Assembly (NCBI RefSeq): GCF_025574485.1
Contig: NZ_JAOBPO010000006.1
Location: forward strand, 62,001-126,000
Direction: 5' to 3'
Length of the DNA stretch: 64,000 nt
Source of the DNA: Kordiimonas aquimaris
GTDB lineage: Bacteria; Pseudomonadota; Alphaproteobacteria; Sphingomonadales; Kordiimonadaceae
The notes under the pieces are model-generated. The model worked only from the letters and a program-made list of their open reading frames with translations. It was not told the origin of the DNA and made no database searches. Below are positions 18,322-27,701 of the stretch, piece after piece. Position numbers and translations under genes: made by a program. Every line of letters begins with the position of its first letter. Position 1 is the stretch's first letter.

Positions 18322-19122
18322 GTGTTTAATAAGTCTGGTAAAGTTAAAGCGCCTTCCGCTTTGTTAATTATGATGGAAGGGCGTGCTCTGTATGAATATG
18401 GAGCTATGAAATTATCTGCACCGTTCTTGAAACGTTTACCACGAGGCGATGGTCATCCGGTTCTAATCTTCCCGGGTCTAGGCGCTTCGGATTTTTCAAC
18501 TAAACCCTTACGGTCTTTCCTTGATGATCGTGGTTATGCAACGTATCCGTGGGATTTGGGCCGGAACTTTGGCCTTCGCGAAGGCATTCTGGAAGGAATG
18601 CTTGCACGCCTTGAAGAGGTGTATGAAAAACATGGCCGGAAAGTTAGCCTTGTTGGCTGGAGTTTAGGCGGTATTTTTGCACGAGAAATTGCGAAAATGC
18701 GGCCGCAAATGGTGCGCGGCGTAATATCACTTGGCAGTCCGCACTCTGGCGATCCACGTTCTACGAATGCATGGCGCTTTTATGAGTTTGTTGCAGGTCA
18801 TTCTGTTGACAAACCACCAATTGAGACAACGCTTCATAAGGCACCACCAGTGCCTACAACATCAGTGTATACGAAAACGGACGGTGTCGTAGCGTGGCAA
18901 AGTTGTGAGCAAGCCAAACCAGTTAGTCCCTGGAAGGCGCGTCACACAGAAAATATTGTTGTATCAGCAAGCCATTGCGGATTAGGGGTCAACCCAAGCG
19001 TAATGTATATCCTAGCTGACCGCCTGTCCCAGCGCGAAGGAAAATGGCGCCGTTTCTCAAATGTTGGTAGTCGAAAAATGTTTTTCGATACACCAGAGCT
19101 TGTACCAGAAGCTGCGGCATAA
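18322..19122 (+). CDS. Alpha/beta hydrolase (putative lipase/esterase)
   Basis: A 266-residue protein starting at GTG 18322 behind AGGAGA at 18311; the ATG four bases earlier is out of frame and hits a stop. HPVLIFPGLGASDFST forms the oxyanion region. GWSLGG carries the nucleophile serine, and SLGSPHSGDPRST and an ASHCGLGVNP histidine follow, as in lipase/PGAP1-like enzymes. No signal peptide, so it acts inside the cell. It lies between the PHA operon and a wax ester/TAG synthase gene, which suggests storage-lipid or acylglycerol turnover. The substrate is not determined. Confidence 0.75.
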   Translation: MFNKSGKVKAPSALLIMMEGRALYEYGAMKLSAPFLKRLPRGDGHPVLIFPGLGASDFSTKPLRSFLDDRGYATYPWDLGRNFGLREGILEGMLARLEEVYEKHGRKVSLVGWSLGGIFAREIAKMRPQMVRGVISLGSPHSGDPRSTNAWRFYEFVAGHSVDKPPIETTLHKAPPVPTTSVYTKTDGVVAWQSCEQAKPVSPWKARHTENIVVSASHCGLGVNPSVMYILADRLSQREGKWRRFSNVGSRKMFFDTPELVPEAAA

Positions 19123-19136
19123 AAAATAAAATAATG

Positions 19137-19163
19137 GGAGGGTCTTATGGAGCCTCCTTTTTT
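19137..19163 (+). terminator. Rho-independent terminator after the hydrolase gene
   Basis: A GGAGG/CCTCC stem extended past one mismatch by TC/GA, with TTTTTT after it. Confidence 0.65.
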
Positions 19164-19374
19164 CATTCTATGGCCTGTATGTGTCGTTGATGCTTGTTAG
19201 TAAGCATTTTCTAATTTTGTGTGTTATACATATTGAAAATGCGGGGGCAGTCATAATTTGATGCTCTTTTAGGGTCAGTTTTTCCATTTCGGATTTTCTG
19301 ATGACACTGTGTTTAGGGTCTATGCAAGCCTATTGTTGTTGGACCACGGTGGATGTTGATGACAGGAGATATAA

Positions 19375-20943
19375 ATGCATAAACTTTCGGGAATGGATGC
19401 AACTTTCCTTTATATGGAAACTGACGAAACGCCGATGCATATTGCCAGTTTGCTTATGTGTGAACCAGCAAAGGACGGGGACAACCCATACGAAGCATTA
19501 AAGTCTCAAATTGCATCGCGTATTCACGAAATCCCCTCGTTTCATCGTAAGCTAATGCATACACCTTTTTACATCGATCATCCTGTGTGGGTGAGCGCTG
19601 GTGAAATTGATATGGATTATCATATCAAGCATGCGAGGTTACCTGCTCCTGGAACTGTTGAGCAATTGCGCATCCTTATTCAGGGACTGCATTCCGCGAC
19701 GCTTGATCGTGATCGTCCGCTTTGGCAATTTTATATTATTGAAGGTGTTGAGGATCCGGCTTTTGGCCTCAAAAAGGGTAGCTTTGCTGTATACAGTAAA
19801 GGACACCATGCTGGTGTTGATGGCGGAGCAGGGATATCTGCAATGGATATTCTTTCCGATCGTGCGCCTACACCGCGTCCACCTTTGCCGAACCGAGCAA
19901 TTAGATTAAGCACAGAAAAACCAGGTTTCTTTGAGCTGCTTGGTAGCGCATACGGCAAGTTTATGCAGCAACAAGCTGATGTGATTGCAGCACTTCCCGC
20001 TTTGTCGAAGGCCATTGGTAACCTTGCTAAAGTCGTTATTGAAGACGGTAGCGGCATTTTGAAGACAATGCAGCCAGCGCCTAAAACGCGTTTTAATGTA
20101 CGTATACAAAAACAGCGCGCATACGGTGCGCAGTCGCTTTCTTTGTCAGAAACTATCGCTCTAGCCAAACGCTCTGGTACGTCGCTTAACGATGTTGTTA
20201 TGTCTGTTTGTGGTGGCGCTTTAAGGCGCTATTTTGAGCGACACAACGAGTTGCCAGCAAGATCGCTGGTTGCGGGTGTGCCTGTGTCCCTACGTGAATT
20301 GGGTGATACCAGCAATAACAATCAGGTTGCCGCTATTACCTGTGAGATTGGTACAGATGTTTCTGATCCACTAGAGCGTTTGCGCCGCGTGAACGAAAAT
20401 GCCAAGCGCTCGAAAAAGCAACTTGGCGCAGTTAAAGAAGTTTTCCCAACAGATTTTTCTTTCTTCGGTGCGCCTGTACTGGTGTCAGCTGCAGCACAGT
20501 TTGCAAATAGAACAGATGTGGTTAACCGTATGCCAGCGGCGATGAACGTTGTTATTTCTAACGTTCCCGGACCACGCCGCCCTATGTATTTTGCTGGAAG
20601 TAAAGTTATTGCATATTTTCCAGTTTCTATTGCAACGCACGGCTCTGCGCTTAACATTACATTGCAAAGTTATGTAGACCGATTGGACTTTGGCTTAATT
20701 GCTTGCAAGATTGCTGTACCAGATGTGCAGGATATTGCAGACGATATTGTTGAAGAGTTTGCTTTGTTGAGAGCCGCCATCGATGCTCAAGAGAAGGTTG
20801 TTGCTGCTGCTAATGACGATAGCGCACCCAAGGCCAAGAAGTCGCCTAAATCTAAAGCTTCTGATGTAAAACCAGCGGCTAAAACGGTAACAGCGAAAGC
20901 CAAGGCGGCTAAGCCTGCTGATGTGCGAAAAGCTACGCTATAA
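19375..20943 (+). CDS. Wax ester synthase/diacylglycerol acyltransferase with basic tail
   Basis: A 522-residue WS/DGAT enzyme that esterifies acyl-CoA with fatty alcohol or diacylglycerol. The start LSGMDATFLYMETDETPMHI and the catalytic HHAGVDG (His144, His145, Asp149, Gly150) are diagnostic. The C-terminal half holds NDVVMSVCGGALRRY and NVVISNVPGPRRPMYFAG. Usual length is 450-475 residues. The extra part, from about residue 475, is a Lys/Ala tail (KAKKSPKSKASDVKPAAK) like those of the two phasins. The ribosome site is AGGAGAT. It points to neutral-lipid storage beside PHA; acyl preference cannot be read from sequence. Confidence 0.9.
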   Translation: MHKLSGMDATFLYMETDETPMHIASLLMCEPAKDGDNPYEALKSQIASRIHEIPSFHRKLMHTPFYIDHPVWVSAGEIDMDYHIKHARLPAPGTVEQLRILIQGLHSATLDRDRPLWQFYIIEGVEDPAFGLKKGSFAVYSKGHHAGVDGGAGISAMDILSDRAPTPRPPLPNRAIRLSTEKPGFFELLGSAYGKFMQQQADVIAALPALSKAIGNLAKVVIEDGSGILKTMQPAPKTRFNVRIQKQRAYGAQSLSLSETIALAKRSGTSLNDVVMSVCGGALRRYFERHNELPARSLVAGVPVSLRELGDTSNNNQVAAITCEIGTDVSDPLERLRRVNENAKRSKKQLGAVKEVFPTDFSFFGAPVLVSAAAQFANRTDVVNRMPAAMNVVISNVPGPRRPMYFAGSKVIAYFPVSIATHGSALNITLQSYVDRLDFGLIACKIAVPDVQDIADDIVEEFALLRAAIDAQEKVVAAANDDSAPKAKKSPKSKASDVKPAAKTVTAKAKAAKPADVRKATL

Positions 20944-20950
20944 AGATAAT

Positions 20951-21700
20951 TTATGTGGTGGGTTTACTGCTTTGTAGTAGGCCTGCCAAATAATATTGCG
21001 TTGATTGTTCAATTATCTCGTCGGTCGATATATCTGGAACAAGATTCTGGAAATTACGATCAATCAGAAGACACGCAGTGCCATGTACCGTTGCCCACAT
21101 TTGTGTTGAAACATGGAGTGTATTAGATGGGTCTAGCCCATTTTTCACAAGAAATACGGCAATGTTCTTTAACAGAAGTGAATAACAGCCGATGCCTTTT
21201 GTGGGGGCATCCCGCATGAGGGCATTAGCTGTAAAATCTGGGTTAGATACCTCAAAAATATCTATAATGGCAGCGCCTTTTTCTGGGCAGCCTTTCGACG
21301 GCAGCATTGTATTGAGGTTTATTTCCGGATCGTGTTGATGATCTCTAAACATTAATCTGAACAAGGTTGGGTAAGTGCTTGCAAAATCGACATAAGCGCA
21401 ACCTAACTTCGATATAGTGTCTATCTCGCCGGGCTTCATATCGTTTGTTTTTGTGAGCATTAGGTTTACCAGCATTTGAAAGCCCTGCTCAGCAACTTCA
21501 AAAAGCAACTCAGCCTTGTCAGAAAAATGCCTATAAGGTGCAGCAACACTTACACCGGCGGCTTTGCTCGCGCCTTTTAGCGTGAACGATTCAGCGCCTT
21601 GCTCACAAACAAGATTAACAGCCGCGCCTATCAACGTTTCACGAAGGTCTCCGTGATGGTAGTTGGGCTTATCTTTCTTGTGGTTTATTTTTGAGTTCAC
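20951..21700 (-). CDS. TetR-family repressor of the RND operon
   Basis: A 249-residue regulator. The HTH reads ETLIGAAVNLVCEQGAESFTLKGAS and AAGVSVAAPYRHFSDKAEL, and a TetR ligand domain with the AMP/WHG-type pattern follows (YPTLFRLMFRD). A short basic leader precedes the HTH. It is divergent from an RND adaptor-permease operon across 123 bases that hold two abutting 19-bp palindromes, so local repression of the pump and itself is likely. The gene ends seven bases from the acyltransferase stop. Confidence 0.85.
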   Translation of the reverse strand: MNSKINHKKDKPNYHHGDLRETLIGAAVNLVCEQGAESFTLKGASKAAGVSVAAPYRHFSDKAELLFEVAEQGFQMLVNLMLTKTNDMKPGEIDTISKLGCAYVDFASTYPTLFRLMFRDHQHDPEINLNTMLPSKGCPEKGAAIIDIFEVSNPDFTANALMRDAPTKGIGCYSLLLKNIAVFLVKNGLDPSNTLHVSTQMWATVHGTACLLIDRNFQNLVPDISTDEIIEQSTQYYLAGLLQSSKPTT

Positions 21701-21735
21701 TGTGTCTGCCTAAAAAGTGCAATGCTACTATTGTA

Positions 21736-21754
21736 ATGTTAATGTCGATAACAT
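21736..21754. promoter_or_regulatory. First of two tandem 19-bp operators
   Basis: ATGTTA and TAACAT flank a seven-base spacer. It abuts an identical arrangement at 21755-21773, in the region between the divergent TetR and RND genes. Typical of TetR operators in size and position. Confidence 0.65.
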
Positions 21755-21773
21755 ATGTTAATCACACTAACAT
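21755..21773. promoter_or_regulatory. Second of two tandem 19-bp operators
   Basis: The same arms (ATGTTA, TAACAT) and the same seven-base spacing as the preceding site, with unrelated spacer bases. Conservation of arms but not spacer supports a protein-binding dyad repeated at 19-base intervals. Confidence 0.65.
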
Positions 21774-21823
21774 TAATCAAGCAAGGCAATTATAAGCCGG
21801 ATGAATAGTAGGTTTAAAAGAAC

Positions 21824-22957
21824 ATGGCAGCGCAATCCAAAACTGTTTTAGAAATTACGCGACAAACTATATCCACTGTCGTTGCATTGGTGGCTATCGC
21901 AGTTGTTATCTTGCTCGTGACTGTAGGATTATACCAGCGGGCGGCGATCAGTAAGCAGACAGAAACTTTTACACTCCCTGTCAATACGTCCAAAGTCACG
22001 CTGCAACTCGAGTATATGGTGAATGATTTTTACGCGGGCAGGGTGGAAACGCTTCAAGCAAATGACCTTTCATTTGAACAGCCTGGAAAAATTCTAGCAA
22101 TGTTTGTTGACGAAGGCACTGCCGTTAACAAAGGAGATGCAATCGCTCAACAAGATACGCTGATATTAGAAGCAAATCGCTCGCAGACAATGGCTTCATT
22201 AGAACGTATTGCAGCACAAGTTCAACTTGCACAACTAACAGAAGCGCGCCGCAAGAAATTGTTTGAGCAGGGTCACTCGAACGAACAGCAATATGATGAA
22301 GCGCGCTTGAATACACAGACATTACAAGCGCAATACAAAGAAATTGAAGCTGCGTTAAAAACGATTGATGTCAACATTGAAAAATCAACATTATATGCCC
22401 CTTTTGATGGTATTGTAGGGCAGCGTTTTGTTGATGTAGGTGGTGTCCTGAATGCGGGAACGCCTGTTGTTAATTTGATGGAAACAGGTGTGCAGCTTGC
22501 CCGTATAAGTATGCCTGCCATGCGAGTTGCTTTGCTAAATGCTGAACAAAATTACGAGATTGCTTATGGCGATAAAAAGATCTCCGCAAAGATATATTCA
22601 GTAAGGCCGGATGTTAACTCTCAAACGCGCACACAAGATGTACTTTTCAAGCTTGATACAGAAACACCAATCGCAATTGGTGAGCTGGTTGAGTTGCAGT
22701 TTGCCAATAGCCGAAAAGAAAATGGCTACTGGATGCCAACGGAAGCGTTGGTTGAAGGGACGAAGGGATTATGGACTGTATTTGCAGTTGGGGATGACAA
22801 TGTTGTTGTTCGAAGAAGCGTGGAAATTATTCATGCAGAAACCAGCCGTGTTTTTGTTCGTGCGAATTTGGGCGCTAATAATCAAGTTGTGACTAATGGT
22901 ACTCACAGGATTGTGCCAGGCCAGAAAGTGGCGCCAACCAATGAGCGGAGCAAGTAG
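21824..22957 (+). CDS. RND efflux periplasmic adaptor
   Basis: A 377-residue membrane-fusion protein. A single N-terminal transmembrane anchor lies at about residues 15-38, with no lipobox. The biotinyl-lipoyl halves (PGKILAMFVDEGTAVNKGDAIAQ and STLYAPFDGIVGQRFVDVGGVLNAG patterns) flank a helical hairpin, followed by beta-barrel and membrane-proximal domains. It links the inner-membrane pump to an outer-membrane channel. It is followed by the RND permease one base after its stop. No outer-membrane factor gene lies nearby, so a channel encoded elsewhere is probably shared. Confidence 0.88.
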   Translation: MAAQSKTVLEITRQTISTVVALVAIAVVILLVTVGLYQRAAISKQTETFTLPVNTSKVTLQLEYMVNDFYAGRVETLQANDLSFEQPGKILAMFVDEGTAVNKGDAIAQQDTLILEANRSQTMASLERIAAQVQLAQLTEARRKKLFEQGHSNEQQYDEARLNTQTLQAQYKEIEAALKTIDVNIEKSTLYAPFDGIVGQRFVDVGGVLNAGTPVVNLMETGVQLARISMPAMRVALLNAEQNYEIAYGDKKISAKIYSVRPDVNSQTRTQDVLFKLDTETPIAIGELVELQFANSRKENGYWMPTEALVEGTKGLWTVFAVGDDNVVVRRSVEIIHAETSRVFVRANLGANNQVVTNGTHRIVPGQKVAPTNERSK

Positions 22958-22958
22958 C

Positions 22959-25900
22959 ATGTTGACGCTCTTTTATCGCGAATGGCGCGTATTTGCGCTG
23001 GCTGTTGGCATTATTGTTGTTACTGGGCTGACCGGTATCAAGACAATCGGGCGACAAGAAGATCCTACCATTGTGAATCTTTTTACCACTATTTTGACGC
23101 CTGTCCCGGGGGCGAGCCCTGGTCGTGTTGAAGCGCTTGTCACTGAAAAAATCGAAGAAGAACTAAAGAAGATTGAAGAAATTGAAGAGCTTAACTCGAC
23201 CTCACGAGAGGGCCTCTCCATTGTTGTTGTTGAGCTTTCCCAATATATTAGTGATACGGAAATAGAGTCTGCCTGGTCTGAAATTCGGGATGCGTTATCT
23301 GATGCCGCACGTAATTTTCCTGCCGGTGTGCCAGACCCGGAATTTGATTCAGATAAGTTCGGTGCCTTCACTGCGATCAGCGTATTGACGCCGCGCGATG
23401 CAGATTATTACGTGCCGGCGCAACTACAGCGGTATGCCGAGCTGCTACAAGATGAGTTGCGCCAGTTACCCGGCACCAAACAAGTACGGTTGTTTGGTGA
23501 TCAAAATGAGGAAGTTCTTGTCACTGTAAATGCAGACCGTGCAAACAATATGGGCCTATCTCCAGATATGATTGTTGATGCAATCAGTCGCGGAGACAGC
23601 AAGGTACAAGCAGGCCAATTGCGTGGTACTGAAAACAATTATTTGTTGGAAGTGGTGGGTGAAATTCGCTCATTGGAACGTGTACGGAAAATTCCTGTTC
23701 TTGCGCTGCCTTCCGGTGCTGTTGTGCATGTTGGTGATATAGCCAGTGTTGAACGAACAACTATTCAGCCTATCAGTAGTATTGGTTACGCCAATGGCAG
23801 ACCTGCTATTTTACTTGGTGCTTTGATGGAAGAAGGGCTTCAGGTCGATACATGGATTAAGCGTTTGCGTGAAGAAACCTCGAATTTCGAGCAAACTCTG
23901 CCTGAGGACATTGAACATAGAATTCTCTTTGATCAGAGTCAGTATACTGTCGATCGTTTGACAGATTTAACGATCAATATTTTAATCGGTTCTTCTCTCG
24001 TCATTATTGTGTTGTTTTTCACGCTTGGTTGGCGCGGCGCATTTATCGTCGCCTGTATTCTACCGTTAACAACGCTGCTTTCGATTTCTGTTTTGCAGTA
24101 TGTTGGTATTCCAATTCACCAAATGTCAGTGACAGGCCTTATTGTTGCGCTTGGGTTACTTGTCGATGCAGCAATTGTTATGACGGATGATATTCGTCGT
24201 CGATTGATTAATGCTACACCGCGTTTACAATCAGTTGAGGAGGCGGTGCGACGACTTTCAGGGCCATTACTGGCTTCAACTGTTACAACAGTATTGGCTT
24301 TCCTTCCTATGGCTTTACTGCCTGGGCCAGCTGGAGATTTTGTGGGCTCTATCGCCATTTCTGTAATCGTTATGTTGGTGGCATCATTTTTCCTTGCTCT
24401 CACTATAACGCCAGCATTGGCTGGTTGGTTATTGCCAGCTAAGGGGGAAGGCAAATCCCATGCGTGGTGGGCGCGGGGTATGAAATCTGGCCGGGTAGGT
24501 GAACTGTTTGAGCGTTCCGTTGGTTGGGCTATCACACACAGACCTGTTGCTTTGTTTGCTTCACTTGCGCTTCCAATCATTGGATTGCTTGCGTTCCCCA
24601 CACTCACGTCGCAATTTTTCCCCGGCGTAGAAAGGGACCAATTTCATATCCAAATGAAGTTGGATGGAAACGCATCCATCGAGGAAACACGTTTGCTTGC
24701 GCGCGCTGCGGATATTATTATTGCTGACTATCCTGATATAACGTCAGTGACATGGATGGTAGGAGAGAGTGCGCCGAGCTTTTACTACAACATGCAATCT
24801 AATCAGGACGGCGTTGCAAGCTTTGCTGAAGCGCTTATCACTACTTCCTCTGAGCAGGCGACGAGGCGCGTAATTCCGGAATTACAGGCCATACTGGACC
24901 GTGAGTTTCCGCAAGCTCAAACATTAGTAAAGGGGTTGGTTCAGGGTCCGCCAGTTTCTGCCCCAGTGGAGATTTTGGTTAAAGGTCCGGATTTGAACGT
25001 GCTGCGTGATATTGGTGAGCAGATACGCGTTCGTATGAGCCGTGCGCCTTACATTGAGCATACACGTGCGACTCTGATGGGCGGTAGCCCCAAAATCTTA
25101 TTTAGCGCCAATGAAGATCAGGCCAACGTGTCTGGCGTACCTCTAACAGCGGTTTCGCGTCATCTTGAGGCTGTTCTTGAAGGTGTTTCGGGTGGATCAT
25201 TATTGGAAGGTTCTGAAGAGCTGCCTGTACGCGTACGTTATGAAGATAAATGGCGTCAGTCGCTTGATCGCCTGCGTTCTGTTGATGTGCCAGTTACCGG
25301 TGTGGTTGGTGGGCGTTATCAGAGCATGCCGCTTAGTGCGCTGGGTAGTGTCACGATTGCTCCGTCTGAAAGTCCAATTACACGAAAAGACGGTGAGCGT
25401 ACAAATACTGTTCAAGGTTTTACCCCTAACCATATTTTACCAGAGGTAGCGTTTGCTGCTGTTCAAGCTGAGCTGGAGCGTGATCCGATTGAAGTGCCCT
25501 TTGGGTATCGTTTTGATATAGGCGGGGACTCTGATGAACGGGCCTCAACTGTTGACAATTTGCTGGCACCGATCGGTTTAATCGTTGTGTTGACAATCGC
25601 AACGATTGTTTTGACATTTAACAGGTTTAAGCTGTCCATGATTACGGGTGTTGTCGCAGTGCTATCCATGTGTATGAGTGTGCTGGCACTCGAAATTTTC
25701 GCATATCCATTTGGTATTAATGCGCTCATCGGTGTTATTGGTTCTATTGGTGTGTCCATTAATGCCGCAATAATTATTCTAACAGCATTGCAGCAAGATG
25801 CTGGTGCAATGGCAGGCAATGTTGATCGGATACGCGAAATTGTTGTTGAAAGCAGTCGCCATATCATATCCACAACAACAACAACGTTTGGTGGGTTTTT

Positions 25901-26069
25901 GCCACTTATTATTGAAGGCGGAGGTTTTTGGCCACCGTTTGCCATGTCAATTGCAGGCGGAGTTCTCTTGTCTACGATTATTTCGCTGTATTTTACGCCT
26001 ATAGCTTTCACAATTACAGTAGCTAAGCATAAGCGTATCAGCGGGGAGACAGAACCTGTAGCTGCATAA
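22959..26069 (+). CDS. RND-family efflux permease
   Basis: About 1036 residues with the AcrB-type layout: one N-terminal TM helix, a large periplasmic loop, TM2-6 (FDQSQYTVDRLTDLTINIL leads in, then GLIVALGLLVDAAIVMTDDI, the TM4 Asp pair region), and a second half repeating the plan. It should expel lipophilic or amphiphilic compounds using proton entry. The ATG at 22959 has GGAG eight bases upstream; an alternative ATG at 22941 would overlap the adaptor. Sequence does not define the substrate. Probably controlled by the divergent TetR through the tandem palindromes. Confidence 0.9.
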   Translation: MLTLFYREWRVFALAVGIIVVTGLTGIKTIGRQEDPTIVNLFTTILTPVPGASPGRVEALVTEKIEEELKKIEEIEELNSTSREGLSIVVVELSQYISDTEIESAWSEIRDALSDAARNFPAGVPDPEFDSDKFGAFTAISVLTPRDADYYVPAQLQRYAELLQDELRQLPGTKQVRLFGDQNEEVLVTVNADRANNMGLSPDMIVDAISRGDSKVQAGQLRGTENNYLLEVVGEIRSLERVRKIPVLALPSGAVVHVGDIASVERTTIQPISSIGYANGRPAILLGALMEEGLQVDTWIKRLREETSNFEQTLPEDIEHRILFDQSQYTVDRLTDLTINILIGSSLVIIVLFFTLGWRGAFIVACILPLTTLLSISVLQYVGIPIHQMSVTGLIVALGLLVDAAIVMTDDIRRRLINATPRLQSVEEAVRRLSGPLLASTVTTVLAFLPMALLPGPAGDFVGSIAISVIVMLVASFFLALTITPALAGWLLPAKGEGKSHAWWARGMKSGRVGELFERSVGWAITHRPVALFASLALPIIGLLAFPTLTSQFFPGVERDQFHIQMKLDGNASIEETRLLARAADIIIADYPDITSVTWMVGESAPSFYYNMQSNQDGVASFAEALITTSSEQATRRVIPELQAILDREFPQAQTLVKGLVQGPPVSAPVEILVKGPDLNVLRDIGEQIRVRMSRAPYIEHTRATLMGGSPKILFSANEDQANVSGVPLTAVSRHLEAVLEGVSGGSLLEGSEELPVRVRYEDKWRQSLDRLRSVDVPVTGVVGGRYQSMPLSALGSVTIAPSESPITRKDGERTNTVQGFTPNHILPEVAFAAVQAELERDPIEVPFGYRFDIGGDSDERASTVDNLLAPIGLIVVLTIATIVLTFNRFKLSMITGVVAVLSMCMSVLALEIFAYPFGINALIGVIGSIGVSINAAIIILTALQQDAGAMAGNVDRIREIVVESSRHIISTTTTTFGGFLPLIIEGGGFWPPFAMSIAGGVLLSTIISLYFTPIAFTITVAKHKRISGETEPVAA

Positions 26070-26128
26070 TGAAAAAGGAGATGGCGGATCATCATCTGCT
26101 TTAGAAACTCAACACTGATAAAGTTTTG

Positions 26129-27499
26129 TTAGTCTCTAAGCATCTGCATTCCCAATGCGTAGCGGCGCTGGAAACCCTTCCAGTAAGCTTTACCGTCATG
26201 GTTGCCGCTGCTGTATTGACCTCCGACATAGCCACCAAGTTTCAAGGGCCACTGACCGTCATTGGATTTGATAGGTTTAACGTTTATAAAATCAGCCATT
26301 TCATCCTGTTGCTTCAAGTGCAAACCCATAAATGCGGTCACGAAATGCTGGTTTATGCCTGTGATGCGATCACGGCGCCAAACAGGTTCATTGAACCAAT
26401 CAGTTAGATCAAAATGAGTGTCAGCTATTGGTGGCTCAGGGTTACCGCCAACGCTGTGTCGGGCATTGCTGTATACAAGCATGTGCTTTTTTGTGCTGGA
26501 TGCATTGTCGTAAATCCAATGAATGCCGTCCTCGTAACCCGATACATCATCGGCGTCACCTGCAATAAAAAAGAGCGGCACTTGAATGCTGCATAGTGCT
26601 TTGGTTGTCCATGCGCGATTTGCAGGCGCACCGCCCCATGGTGCGATTAGTGTAACAGCCTTGAGGGCAGGGTGTGGCTCAATATCACGGCTATTTTCTT
26701 CCATGATGCCATCGCTGAGTGTCGCGGGTATTTGTGCAAAGCTTGGACTAGCTGCGTCATATGGTGCGCCCGCAGAAGCCACCGCACCAAAACCGCCCAT
26801 GGAATAGCCTATCAGGCCAATGTTCTCGCTATCAATGATAGAACTGATAGGGTGATCAGGCGTTTCCGCTAGTTCAACTAGCTTGTCCATAATAAATCGC
26901 TGATCGCGAGCGCGGTTAATAATAGTGCTGCCAAACGAGATGCCAAAACTTTGTATGTCTGTATACGGTATATCCATATGATCAATGGCTGCAACGATGT
27001 AGCCCTTTGAGGCTAAATTCTCGGTAAGGTAACTGAGAAAAGTTGGCCAGTTACCGTAGCCATGTGAAACGATAATTAGCGGAAATTTCCCGCCCAATGC
27101 AGGTGTGGCATCTGAATGGGCAATACCTTTAATTGTGTATGTTTCCGGAAACCCTTCAGGCCTAACACCTGGTCGAAATGGTAGCTTTCCCGTGTACTCG
27201 GCTGGAGAACTATCTGTCGGAGTGTGAGCAGCTGGATACCAGATGTGTATGGGGATAGTTCTAGGAGCTGGTCCCTTGCCCTGCATGGCTTCTGTGATGC
27301 TTGGTCTTTTGTCATCAGTGAAAGCCATTTGCGTTACGCCGACTGCATATTTACCAAGTGCGGCCAGTTCCGGAGCATCTGCCTTGGGAATGCTGTAAGC
27401 GGTTTGATTGGTGACGTCGTGAGGGTCTTCGGCAAATGATGCCGTATGAGAAATTGACATAATTAATGGAGCCATAAACAAGATTGGGAGATATCGCAT
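26129..27499 (-). CDS. Secreted alpha/beta hydrolase (PAF-acetylhydrolase/dienelactone-hydrolase-like)
   Basis: A 456-residue protein with a signal peptide (hydrophobic to about residue 22, ending Ala-Ser-Phe-Ala). FPLIIVSHGYGNWPTF makes the oxyanion region and GYSMGGFGAV carries the nucleophile serine. A later FIAGDADDVSGYEDG acid and NARHSVGGNP histidine complete the triad. Layout fits the PAF-acetylhydrolase-like group. It is periplasmic or extracellular and the ester substrate is unknown. It ends close to the convergent RND permease. Confidence 0.82.
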   Translation of the reverse strand: MRYLPILFMAPLIMSISHTASFAEDPHDVTNQTAYSIPKADAPELAALGKYAVGVTQMAFTDDKRPSITEAMQGKGPAPRTIPIHIWYPAAHTPTDSSPAEYTGKLPFRPGVRPEGFPETYTIKGIAHSDATPALGGKFPLIIVSHGYGNWPTFLSYLTENLASKGYIVAAIDHMDIPYTDIQSFGISFGSTIINRARDQRFIMDKLVELAETPDHPISSIIDSENIGLIGYSMGGFGAVASAGAPYDAASPSFAQIPATLSDGIMEENSRDIEPHPALKAVTLIAPWGGAPANRAWTTKALCSIQVPLFFIAGDADDVSGYEDGIHWIYDNASSTKKHMLVYSNARHSVGGNPEPPIADTHFDLTDWFNEPVWRRDRITGINQHFVTAFMGLHLKQQDEMADFINVKPIKSNDGQWPLKLGGYVGGQYSSGNHDGKAYWKGFQRRYALGMQMLRD

Positions 27500-27701
27500 A
27501 ACTACCTCTTTGGAATATGCTCTACCATAATCATAATTACTTCCATTATCTAAACGATTTATGCCTTAAAGCTTGCACTTGCTTGCGATTCAGTGTTGTT
27601 TGGGCGCCAGATTTTCGCTGGCTACTTACGGTGCTATAGCGGAGCATGAAATTTATGCCATGACGGCATACAACAATAGAATAGATTTAGTTGGGAATAT
27701 A

